Source: an uncultured Collinsella sp. (GTDB lineage: Bacteria; Actinomycetota; Coriobacteriia; Coriobacteriales; Coriobacteriaceae). From it: 10,997 nt of DNA. Below are positions 1 to 7,406 of the stretch, piece after piece (the first letter of the stretch is position 1; each line of letters begins with the position of its first letter). The position numbers were made by a program, and so were the translations under genes. The stretch covers positions 1 through 10,997 of the forward strand of contig CALJNY010000150.1 in the NCBI GenBank assembly GCA_937981515.1. Direction: 5' to 3'. Below the pieces are notes generated by a model. The model had not been told where the DNA came from. It ran no database searches and worked only from the letters and a program-made list of their open reading frames with translations.

Positions 1-1289
1 GAGCGCTGGTCATAACCGGCGGTATGGAACTCCTGCACGGCGGCGTTGTCGTCGTAGCACTCGCCATTCATGTTAAAGATGATCACGTCGAACGTTACGC
101 CCACCGGCTGGTCATAGTCCTCGGACAGCGTCGTGGTAGAACTCGTCTGCTTGCTATTGACCTGTGTGTGCGCAGGGATCGTCATATTGACGGTGACCGA
201 CTGATTGTCCGTTGTGGTGATCGACTGTTCCTCGGTCTTGCTCGCCTCCCACAACTGGGACATCGTGGTTTCGGCCGAAAACGAAGTCTCAATCTCCTCG
301 CTCGCTGTTGCGGGCACCCCCAGCGACTCCTTGAGGCTCACCGATGCGCCCCACGAGCCACCTTTGGAATACGATGTGGATTCAGAAGTGCTCGTGCCGA
401 CCGTCTCCTCGGTACCGCGGGCGAGCGTGATGCTCTGCGAGGCGTCCTCATAGCCGACGTTAAGTGCCGAGGTAACGAGCTCCTGCTCAGTCTTAGAATC
501 GACAAAGGAATAGCCCGGCGCGTCCTCGGGCGCACAGTTAAGCTTGTTCACGCTGTTGAGCTGCTGAACTCTAAAGTTATAGAACGCGATGCCAAAGCCA
601 TTGAAATCGTACTGATAGGTGCCGCCGAGCTTGTCGACACAAGCAATGGTGGCATAGATGACGTCCTGCTCAGTCGTGTCTTTCGACAGTCCGTCGAGCG
701 GCACGTTTTTACGGAAATCGGAGCCCTTCAGCTTGTGACCGATACAGCCGGCGATATCGTCGGTCAAGCGCTCGTAGACCGCATTGAGGCTTTTTGCAGA
801 TGTCAGACCACTCTGCTTCGATTTATCGGCACCATCGGAATGCTCACCGTTGCCGCCCGAAAGCGCATCATAGAGATAGATGTAGTGACCCTTACCGAAG
901 TCCTTCTCAAAGCCCTTGCCGGCGTGGTCCCAGTACAAAAAGTCCTTGGAGTCGTCGCCTCCGCCATAGCCAAGGATGTTATAGGCAAGCGAAGCCCAGT
1001 TGGGCAACACCTTTTTGACGGCGGCCGTGTAGAACGAGACGTTGTCGTACATCGAGGTACGGCCCTCGAGTTTGCCGTCATCGATATCTACAAACGTGCA
1101 GTCGCGATCGTTGACCGTAATGGTGAGCGGGTTGACCACGTCACCATAGAGCTCGTCGCACGATTCATCCTGAAGGGCAAAACCGGCTGTCGGCATCCCG
1201 CAAAGCGCCGTGACCGCAACGACCACCCAGCACAGGGTCACCTGTGCTCCCCGACGCGCTCGTTGCAAATACCTGGTGAGGTTTTTCAT
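1..1289 (-). CDS. Secreted aerolysin-like (ETX/MTX2-type) beta-pore-forming protein, C-terminus cut by window edge
   Basis: The frame opens at ATG 1289-1287 behind a good ribosome binding site (GGGAGG, about 7 nt upstream) and runs 429 codons to the left edge without a stop. The N-terminus is a Sec signal peptide: basic residues at 2-13, hydrophobic core about 17-30, probable cleavage after TAGFA near residue 38. Residues about 40-285 match no family I recognise; they hold Cys44 and several more cysteines, and end with a hydrophobic motif GIAFYNFRVQQLN near 233-245. From about 294 to 404 the sequence becomes Ser/Thr-rich with alternating polar and apolar residues (TSFSAETTMSQLWEASKTEE), then TVNMTIPAHTQV and YDQPVGVTFDV. 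That order resembles the membrane-inserting hairpin and flanking strands of aerolysin-fold toxins, where a PP-x-T-x-V turn and a late xVPxxxxV strand recur. The inferred role is an exported, oligomerising pore former, target unknown. The family call is by eye; a non-toxic adhesin or surface protein is the main alternative. Confidence 0.6.
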   Translation of the reverse strand, partial: MKNLTRYLQRARRGAQVTLCWVVVAVTALCGMPTAGFALQDESCDELYGDVVNPLTITVNDRDCTFVDIDDGKLEGRTSMYDNVSFYTAAVKKVLPNWASLAYNILGYGGGDDSKDFLYWDHAGKGFEKDFGKGHYIYLYDALSGGNGEHSDGADKSKQSGLTSAKSLNAVYERLTDDIAGCIGHKLKGSDFRKNVPLDGLSKDTTEQDVIYATIACVDKLGGTYQYDFNGFGIAFYNFRVQQLNSVNKLNCAPEDAPGYSFVDSKTEQELVTSALNVGYEDASQSITLARGTEETVGTSTSESTSYSKGGSWGASVSLKESLGVPATASEEIETSFSAETTMSQLWEASKTEEQSITTTDNQSVTVNMTIPAHTQVNSKQTSSTTTLSEDYDQPVGVTFDVIIFNMNGECYDDNAAVQEFHTAGYDQR

Positions 1290-1329
1290 CGCAGTCCTCC
1301 CGTCAGTTGCCAATGTATTGAACCAACGT

Positions 1330-1364
1330 AAAACGCCGCCGCGTCCACAAGGGGCGCGACGGCG
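1330..1364 (-). terminator. Rho-independent terminator after ppdK
   Basis: On the minus strand a 10-bp GC-rich stem (arms 1355-1364 and 1334-1343, one G-T pair) encloses an 11-nt loop and is followed by TTTT at 1333-1330. It lies 40 nt after the ppdK stop and 40 nt before the start of the secreted-protein gene. The T-run is short, so termination may be partial. I see no convincing promoter between hairpin and start codon, so read-through could feed the downstream gene. Confidence 0.65.
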
Positions 1365-1404
1365 CGAAGGGGAACTTAAAAGGCGCAAATGGAACGCGAC
1401 TCAG

Positions 1405-4155
1405 TTAAGCGGAACGCTTGGCCTCGAGCTTGGACTGAGCGGCAGCCAGGCGCGCGAGGGGTACGCGATAGGGCGAGCAGGACACATAGTCCACGTCGGC
1501 CACGTTGAACAGGTCCTTGATGGACTTGGGGTCGCCGCCGTGCTCGCCGCACACGCCAAAGTGCATTTCGGGGTTAGTGGCGCGACCCTTCTCGACGGCC
1601 ATGCGCACGAGCTCCAGCACCGCCGAGTCGATGGTCTCGAAGGGGTTGTCCTTCAAGATTTTCTTGTGCATGTACAGCGGGATGAACTTGGCCTCGGCAT
1701 CGTCACGCGAGAAACCGAACGTCGTCTGCGTGAGGTCGTTGGTGCCAAAGCAGAAGAAGTCGGCGTACTGCGCGATCTCGTCGGCGACCATGCAGGCGCG
1801 CGGCAGCTCGAGCATCGTGCCCACGGGAATGTTGAGCTCGACGCCCTCCTCGGCGGAAACCTCGGCGATCACGCGCTCGATGACCTCGCGAGTCTGAACG
1901 TGCTCGGCCGTAATGGAAACGAGCGGGACCATGATCTCGGGACGCGGGTCAACGCCTTCCTTGATAAGGCGGGCGGCAGCCGTTGCCACGGCACGGACCT
2001 GCATAAGCGGCAGGTCACCGAAGACGACGGACAGGCGCACGCCGCGCAGGCCGAGCATCGGGTTGGACTCGACCATGCCGTCGATACGGCGCAGGCGGGC
2101 GCGCAGGGCGGCGAGCTCTTCCTCGCTGGCGCCGGCGGCCTCCTTCTTGGTGATGGCGACCTCGAGCTCGCGAGGATTATCCAAGAACTCATGAAGCGGC
2201 GGATCGAGTAGGCGAACAACCACATCGCGACCAGACATGGTCTTGAACATCGCCAAGAAATCCTCGGTCTGGACCTTGAGCAGGTCGGCCAGGGCCTGCT
2301 GCTTCACGGCCTCGTCGTCGGACAGAATGAAGCTCTGGATAATGTTCTTGCAATCGCCCAGGAACATATGCTCGGTGCGGCACAGACCGATGGCCTCGGC
2401 GCCAAACTCGAGGGCGAGCGCGGCATCCTCGGGGTTGTCGGCGTTGACGCGCACATGGTTGGCGTGGCCGCCAGTCTCGTCTAAGCGAATCTCGTCGGCC
2501 CAGGACAGGATAGTGTCCAGATCGCCGGTGAGCTCGGCCGAGACCAGATCAACGGCGCCGTCGACGACGATACCCTGGGTACCGTCGATGGAGATGACAT
2601 CACCCTCGCGCAGCACGCGGTCGCTGCCCTCGATGCGCACGACCTTCTCGGCGGCGTCGATGTGGAAGCGTTCGACGCCGCAAACGCAGGGCGTACCCAT
2701 ACCGCGAGCGATAACGGCGGCATGGCTCGTCTTGCCACCGTGGCTGGTCAGGATGCCCTCGGCGGCAACCATACCCTTCAGGTCATCGGGGTTGGTCTCC
2801 CAGCGAACCAGAATAACCTTGTGGCCCTCGCTGGCGCGCGCGACGGCATCGTCGCTCGAGAACACGACCTCGCCCACGGCGGCCCCGGGGCTGGCGTTAA
2901 GACCGCTGGCCAGAGCCTCGTACTTCTTGGAGGCGTCGAACTGCGGGTGCAGGAGCTGGTCGAGCTGCGCGGGATCGATGCGGCTCACGGCCTCCTCGCG
3001 GGTGATCAGGCCCTCCTCGACCATTTCGATGGCGATGCGCAGGGCAGCGGTGGCAGTGCGCTTTCCCACGCGGGTCTGGAGCATCCAGAGCTTACCCTGC
3101 TCTATGGTGAACTCGATATCGCACATATCGCGGTAGTGATCCTCAAGCGTCAGGAACACGCGCTCGAGCTCTTCACCTGCGGACTCGAGGCCCGGAGTGG
3201 CCTTGAGGTCGGCGATGGGCTCGGTGTTGCGGATGCCGGCGACGACATCCTCGCCCTGGGCGTTGACCAGAAAGTCGCCGTAGAACTCCTTAGTGCCATC
3301 GGCCGGGTTGCGCGTAAAGGCGACGCCGGTCGCAGAGGTCTCGCCCTTGTTACCAAAAGCCATGGCCTGGACGTTGACGGCAGTACCGAGCTCGTCGGAG
3401 ATGCCGTGCTGTTTACGGTAGATGCAGGCGCGCTCGTTCATCCAGCTGCCAAAGACGGCCTGGATGGCAAGGCGTAGCTGGAGCTCCGGATCGTGTGGGA
3501 AGACGGGCTTGCCGTCGGCGACCTCGAGCTCGGGATACAGGACGGCCTCGACGTTCTCGGAGAAGATGCCCTTGAAGGTCTCGACGAGCTCCTGCAGGTC
3601 CTCGGCCGAAAGCTCGGAATCGACGCGGACGCCGGCGACCAGGCGTGCCTGGGTCAGGGCGTTCTCGAACAGGTCGGCGTCAACACCCATAACGACGTTG
3701 GAGAACATCTGGATAAAGCGTCGGTAGCTATCCCAGGCAAAACGCGGATTTTGAGTCTGGGCGATGAGACCCTGAACGGAGTCGTCGTTGAGGCCCAGGT
3801 TGAGGACCGTATCCATCATGCCGGGCATGGAAAACGGAGCGCCCGAGCGAACCGACACGAGCAGCGGGTCGGAGGCGTCGCCGAGCTTCTTGCCGCAGCG
3901 GGCCTCGAGGTCAGCCTCGGCGGCAACGATCTCATCGAGTGCGCCTTCGGGCCACACGTTGCCGGCGCCGGAGTACTCGACACAGGTCTGGCAGGTAATG
4001 GTAAAGCCACCGGGAACCGGCAGACCGATGCGGCTCATCTCGGCAAGGTTTGCGCCCTTGCCGCCAAGCACGAAGTTCATGGACTTATCGCCCTCAGTGA
4101 CACAGGTGCCCTGGGCGTCGGTTCCAAAACGGTAAACCCTCTTGCAATCGCTCAC
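1405..4155 (-). CDS. ppdK: Pyruvate, phosphate dikinase (PPDK)
   Basis: This cytosolic enzyme interconverts pyruvate + ATP + Pi with PEP + AMP + PPi, and can run in the glycolytic or gluconeogenic direction. The protein is 916 aa, slightly longer than the usual 870-880. The N-terminal ATP-grasp part shows LGGKGANLAEM (30-40), SMPGMMDTVLNLGLNDD (109-125) and the ATP-binding LQTRVGKRTATA (359-370). The swivelling phosphohistidine domain carries GGKTSHAAVIARGMG with catalytic His478 and Thr476, the residue PDRP phosphorylates. The C-terminal PEP/pyruvate barrel has LCRTEHMF (Arg593), RLLDPPLHEF (Arg648), MLELPRA, FGTNDLTQTTFGFSRDD and the catalytic Cys in GVCGEHGGDP (Cys869). The start is GTG at 4155-4153 after AAGGGGAAG; residues 1-25 align with the family's normal N-terminus, and the nearby ATG at 4172 runs into a stop. 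The regulator gene lies directly upstream and a terminator follows. Confidence 0.97.
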   Translation of the reverse strand: MSDCKRVYRFGTDAQGTCVTEGDKSMNFVLGGKGANLAEMSRIGLPVPGGFTITCQTCVEYSGAGNVWPEGALDEIVAAEADLEARCGKKLGDASDPLLVSVRSGAPFSMPGMMDTVLNLGLNDDSVQGLIAQTQNPRFAWDSYRRFIQMFSNVVMGVDADLFENALTQARLVAGVRVDSELSAEDLQELVETFKGIFSENVEAVLYPELEVADGKPVFPHDPELQLRLAIQAVFGSWMNERACIYRKQHGISDELGTAVNVQAMAFGNKGETSATGVAFTRNPADGTKEFYGDFLVNAQGEDVVAGIRNTEPIADLKATPGLESAGEELERVFLTLEDHYRDMCDIEFTIEQGKLWMLQTRVGKRTATAALRIAIEMVEEGLITREEAVSRIDPAQLDQLLHPQFDASKKYEALASGLNASPGAAVGEVVFSSDDAVARASEGHKVILVRWETNPDDLKGMVAAEGILTSHGGKTSHAAVIARGMGTPCVCGVERFHIDAAEKVVRIEGSDRVLREGDVISIDGTQGIVVDGAVDLVSAELTGDLDTILSWADEIRLDETGGHANHVRVNADNPEDAALALEFGAEAIGLCRTEHMFLGDCKNIIQSFILSDDEAVKQQALADLLKVQTEDFLAMFKTMSGRDVVVRLLDPPLHEFLDNPRELEVAITKKEAAGASEEELAALRARLRRIDGMVESNPMLGLRGVRLSVVFGDLPLMQVRAVATAAARLIKEGVDPRPEIMVPLVSITAEHVQTREVIERVIAEVSAEEGVELNIPVGTMLELPRACMVADEIAQYADFFCFGTNDLTQTTFGFSRDDAEAKFIPLYMHKKILKDNPFETIDSAVLELVRMAVEKGRATNPEMHFGVCGEHGGDPKSIKDLFNVADVDYVSCSPYRVPLARLAAAQSKLEAKRSA

Positions 4156-4230
4156 GATACTTCCCCTTCCATGCGCTCTCGCGCACGACCGTGGTAACGA
4201 ATCGACCCGCCGGATGCGAGCCGTGAGGGA

Positions 4231-4259
4231 ACTATACGGCGGGTTTTGGGCAGGCTTGA
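4231..4259 (-). promoter_or_regulatory. Candidate ppdK promoter (TATAGT -10, weak -35)
   Basis: On the minus strand TATAGT (4236-4231, 5 of 6 to consensus) sits 17 nt after TCAAGC (4259-4254), a poor -35. The predicted transcript would start near 4224, about 70 nt before the GTG. A good -10 with a poor -35, placed just downstream of repeated sites, fits an activator-dependent promoter. A rival candidate lies further upstream: TTGACC (4361-4356) with an extended -10 TGGTATCTT ending at 4331, but its 19-nt spacer is long. Confidence 0.4.
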
Positions 4260-4277
4260 GCAGAGGGTGCGCGGTTT

Positions 4278-4325
4278 GGTAAACGTGTTAAAACTGGCGG
4301 TAAACGGTAGGTAAAGGTGGTTACC
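4278..4325. repeat. Helically phased GGTAAA repeats in the ppdK control region
   Basis: Read on the plus strand, GGTAAACG occurs at 4278-4285 and again at 4299-4306, then GGTAAAGG at 4310-4317 and GGTTACC at 4319-4325. The first three start 21 and 11 nt apart, close to two turns and one turn of DNA, so they would present on the same helix face. They lie about 55-100 nt upstream of the predicted transcript start near 4224. This looks like a multi-site protein-binding region; the regulator is unknown. Confidence 0.45.
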
Positions 4326-4370
4326 TTATGAAGATACCACTGCAATAAAAAAGCAGGTCAAGTGAGATAT

Positions 4371-4394
4371 TTTTGCTAAATCGCTTTATCAAAA
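4371..4394. promoter_or_regulatory. 24-nt AT-rich dyad, possible operator
   Basis: The plus strand reads TTTTGCTAAA, then TCGC, then TTTATCAAAA. The 10-nt arms pair at 9 of 10 positions around a 4-nt centre. It begins 11 nt beyond the PDRP stop codon and overlaps no gene. As RNA from the minus strand it would fold with a GCGA (GNRA) tetraloop, but no T-run follows, so it is a poor terminator. The central CG and the arm pattern TGnTAAAnC are compatible with a dimeric repressor site such as a LacI-type operator. That is inference. Confidence 0.35.
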
Positions 4395-4405
4395 TGCTAC
4401 TACTA

Positions 4406-5272
4406 TTAGGTGCGGCGGGCGGCGCGGCGGGCGCGGGCTTCTTGGATTTCCTCCAAGTGGCTGATGATCTCGGCAGCGCTCTCCTCGATAGCCTTGCCGT
4501 CGGTACGCACCACAAAGCAGCCTAGCCGCTTCATGAGGGCACGAGCTTCCTCAAGCTCGCTGTGCACACTCTCGGGCTCGGCATAGGAGCCGGCAACGGC
4601 ACGAGCGTAGTCATCGCCCAAGCGGCTATCGCGAATTTCGGAAATCACATCGACGGTCGAAATTAGGCCGAACAGGCGCATCGGGTCAACCTCGTAAATC
4701 GACTTGGGCGGCTCCATGCCATGGGCCAAAGGAACATTGGCGACCTTGTAACCCTGATAGGCCAAATACATCGACAGCGGCGTCTTGGACGTGCGGGATA
4801 CGCCCAGCAGCACGATATCGGCTCCCGAAAGGTCGTCGCAGCCGCGTCCATCATCGTGCTCGACAAAGTACTCCATGGCCTCGATACGGTGGAAATAGCG
4901 GTCATCGGTCCTGTGAATCACGCCCGCGACGCCCTTGGGCGGCACACCGATAAGCGACGACAGCACGGCGAGGGTCGGACCGATCAGGTCGACCGAACGG
5001 ATATGCAGCATGCCCAGGTAATCGAGCACTCGGGCGCGAAGCGCAGGATCGACAATAGTGTGGAACACGGCGATATCGCGATGGTCGGCATCGACACGCG
5101 GGCCCACAAACGACATGACCTGCTCCACTGAGTTCACCTTGGGCAGGCGCAAGAGACTAAAAGCTCCTTCATCAAATTGCCCGGACGCCGCAAGCACCAC
5201 CTCACAAGCGGTATCACCGAGCGAGTCGGAGATAACGATAACGGTGGGACGAGCGGTGACCGGGCAATCCAT
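4406..5272 (-). CDS. Pyruvate, phosphate dikinase regulatory protein (DUF299 kinase/pyrophosphorylase)
   Basis: The 288-aa product belongs to the bifunctional PPDK/PEP-synthase regulatory family. Such proteins use ADP to phosphorylate a Thr beside the catalytic His of PPDK, switching it off, and use Pi to remove the phosphate again, releasing PPi. Visible family features are the N-terminal VIVISDSLGDTACEV (11-25), HTIVDP (71-76), and the nucleotide-binding loop GVSRTSKTPLSMYLA (157-171) with Lys163 and Thr164. YKVANVPLAHGMEPP (175-189) follows. Length matches the family (about 270-300). The ATG at 5272-5270 has AAAGGAG about 7 nt upstream. It starts 34 nt after the glyS stop, with a small TGCGC-ATAA-GCGCA hairpin in that gap. 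The next gene downstream is ppdK, so PPDK rather than PEP synthase is the expected target. The C-terminal tail is Arg/Ala-rich. Confidence 0.93.
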   Translation of the reverse strand: MDCPVTARPTVIVISDSLGDTACEVVLAASGQFDEGAFSLLRLPKVNSVEQVMSFVGPRVDADHRDIAVFHTIVDPALRARVLDYLGMLHIRSVDLIGPTLAVLSSLIGVPPKGVAGVIHRTDDRYFHRIEAMEYFVEHDDGRGCDDLSGADIVLLGVSRTSKTPLSMYLAYQGYKVANVPLAHGMEPPKSIYEVDPMRLFGLISTVDVISEIRDSRLGDDYARAVAGSYAEPESVHSELEEARALMKRLGCFVVRTDGKAIEESAAEIISHLEEIQEARARRAARRT

Positions 5273-5306
5273 GCGGGGCTCCTTTTGCGCTTATGCGCAG
5301 GCTAGC

Positions 5307-7403
5307 TTACTTTTTGCGGGCAAGCTCACCGATGTTGGCGATGCCGGAGAACACGGCCTCGAAGCGGTTGAGCAGCTTAAGGCGATTATCGCGAAGCTGC
5401 TCGTCCTTGTCCATGACCATAACCTCGTCGAAGAAACGGTCGATGGGCGCGCGCAGGGCGGCCAGAGCGGCAAACGCGGCCGGATAATCCTCGGCGGCGA
5501 GAGCGGCATCGACGGCGGTCTGAGCGGCCTCGGAGGCGTCGGCAAGCGCAAGCTCGACCTCGCCCATCAGAGCGCGATCGTACTCCACGCCCAGCTCGGG
5601 CTTGGAGATGTGCGCGGCGCGGGCATAGGCGGTCGCCAGGTTGTCGAAGGTCTCGGCGTCGTTCTTGCGGGCCTCGTCGAGGGCGGCGCAGCGGGCGAAG
5701 AAGACCGACGGAGCAATGATGTGCACCGCGGAGACGGCGGCAACGGTGTCGGCCGGGATCTTCTCGTCGCGGGCCATGCTCACCAGACGGCCGTGGAAGA
5801 AGTCACGAACCTGCTGGGCGACCTCGGCGGCGTCGAACTCAATGCCCTGCTCGCTATAGAGCTCAAGCGCAAAGTCGATGAGCGACGTGGGGTCGATCGG
5901 CAGACGGTCGCGCAGGATGTTGATGATGCCGATGGCGGCACGACGCAGCGCGTACGGGGCGGAAGAGCCGGTCGGGGGCTCGCCGATGGCAAAGATGCCG
6001 GCAATGGTATCGAGCTTGTCGGCGCAGGCCACGATGCAGCCAGCGGTGCCCTCGGGCAGCTCGTCGCCAGCAAAACGGGGACGATAGTGATCGCGGATAG
6101 CATGTGCGACCTCGTCGTTCTCCCCCATCGCGCTGGCGTAGTATCCGCCCATCACGCCCTGCTGGCTCGTGAACTCGACGACGGCGTTAGACACCAGGTC
6201 GGCCTTGCACAGGTGAGCGGCGCGGCCGGCGTCGGCGGCCAGGTGGGCACCCAGGTGGGCCTCGCGGGCAATAGCGAGCGCGAGCTGCTCAATACGCTCG
6301 GACTTGGCGAGCACGCTGCCGAGCTTCTCCTGGAAGGCGACCTTGGCCAGGCGCTCACGGAACTCGTCGAGGGAGATCTTCAGATCCTCCTCGTAGAAGA
6401 ACTTGGCGTCGTCCAGGCGGGCGCGCACGACACGCTCGTTACCGTCGATCACGCGCTCGGCATTCTCGGGCTTGCTGTTGGAGACGACCACGAACTCACG
6501 CGTCAGCTTGCCCTCGCCGTCATAGATCGGGAAGTAGCGCTGGTTGGTGAGCATGGACTCGCAGATGATCTCGTGCGGGACCTTGAGGAACTCCTCATCG
6601 AAGGTGCCGACGAGCACCGTCGGCCACTCGCAGAGGTTGATGACCTCTTCAAAGACCTTCTTGGGCGTATCGACGTGGCAGCCGGGGCGCGCAGCCTCGA
6701 CCTCGGCGATACCGGCAAGGATAGCCTCACGACGACGCTCGGCAGAAAGCACGCCGGCGTCCTCGAGCACCTGCTCGTAAACAGCGGGGCTGGCGACCAC
6801 ATGGTCACCGGGGCCCAGGACGCGATGGCCGCGCGTGGTGTTGCCGCTCGTCACGTCGGCAAATGACACGGGCACGACGTCCTCGCCCAAAAGGCAGCAA
6901 ATCCAGCGGACCGGACGCACGAACGTGGCGTGCTCGTGACCCCAGCGCTGAGAGCGGTAATTGGGCCACTGCAGGCCGGCGATGGTCTTCTCGCACAGGG
7001 CCGTCAGGATCGGGGTGGCCGGGGCGGAAGGGATGTTCTTCTCGGCAAAGACGTACTCACGGCCGTCGGTGTCCTCGCGACGGACCAGGTCCTCGGCAGC
7101 CACACCGCACTTGCGGGCGAAGCCCTGGGCGGCCTTGGTGGCGTTACCGTCGGCATCGAAGGCGATGTTGGCCGCGGGGCCACGCTTGACCTCGTGAACC
7201 TCATCGGTCGCGGTGGCGACGTCGGCAACGAGCGCAGCCAGGCGACGCGGGCTCGAGATCACGCGGACCTCGCCATGGGCCAGACCGGCCTCGTCGAGAC
7301 CCTTGGCGATCATGGTGCCAAGCTGCTTGACGGCATTGTTCAGCGGTGCAGAGGGCATTTCCTCCGTACCGATCTCAAACAGGAAATCCTTAGCGTCTGC
7401 CAT
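5307..7403 (-). CDS. glyS: Glycine--tRNA ligase, beta subunit
   Basis: This is the beta chain of the alpha2-beta2 glycyl-tRNA synthetase, which handles tRNA recognition while the alpha chain carries the aminoacylation site. It is 698 aa; the E. coli protein is 689. Family signatures are the N-terminal FLFEIGTEEMPSAPL (7-21), SSPRRLA (50-56), FVRPVRWI (161-168), TTRGHRVLGP (189-198), EFTSQQGVMGGYYA (410-423), ADKLDTIAGIF (461-471) and PPTGSSAPYALRRAA (476-490). The last usually reads GS-x-DP and lacks the Asp here. The C-terminal part (about 585-690), ending NRLKLLNRFEAVF, is the DALR-type anticodon-binding domain. The ATG at 7403 lies 3 nt after the glyQ stop, with GGAAGG inside the glyQ end as ribosome binding site, so the subunits are probably translationally coupled. 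Confidence 0.97.
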   Translation of the reverse strand: MADAKDFLFEIGTEEMPSAPLNNAVKQLGTMIAKGLDEAGLAHGEVRVISSPRRLAALVADVATATDEVHEVKRGPAANIAFDADGNATKAAQGFARKCGVAAEDLVRREDTDGREYVFAEKNIPSAPATPILTALCEKTIAGLQWPNYRSQRWGHEHATFVRPVRWICCLLGEDVVPVSFADVTSGNTTRGHRVLGPGDHVVASPAVYEQVLEDAGVLSAERRREAILAGIAEVEAARPGCHVDTPKKVFEEVINLCEWPTVLVGTFDEEFLKVPHEIICESMLTNQRYFPIYDGEGKLTREFVVVSNSKPENAERVIDGNERVVRARLDDAKFFYEEDLKISLDEFRERLAKVAFQEKLGSVLAKSERIEQLALAIAREAHLGAHLAADAGRAAHLCKADLVSNAVVEFTSQQGVMGGYYASAMGENDEVAHAIRDHYRPRFAGDELPEGTAGCIVACADKLDTIAGIFAIGEPPTGSSAPYALRRAAIGIINILRDRLPIDPTSLIDFALELYSEQGIEFDAAEVAQQVRDFFHGRLVSMARDEKIPADTVAAVSAVHIIAPSVFFARCAALDEARKNDAETFDNLATAYARAAHISKPELGVEYDRALMGEVELALADASEAAQTAVDAALAAEDYPAAFAALAALRAPIDRFFDEVMVMDKDEQLRDNRLKLLNRFEAVFSGIANIGELARKK

Positions 7404-7406
7404 GGC

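Noticed and set aside
24..1331. Long plus-strand open frame opposite the secreted-protein gene
   Set aside because: It is the antisense shadow of the minus-strand gene. The minus frame has a signal peptide, a ribosome binding site and a sensible beta-rich protein; the plus frame has none of these.
1210..2211. Plus-strand frame spanning the ppdK 3' end and the terminator
   Set aside because: It crosses the hairpin and overlaps PPDK's catalytic barrel on the other strand; the composition is that of a shadow frame.
5058..6866. 602-codon plus-strand frame opposite glyS and PDRP
   Set aside because: It lies across two well-conserved minus-strand genes and its product is low-complexity Leu/Gly/Val-rich, as expected for the reverse complement of high-GC coding DNA.
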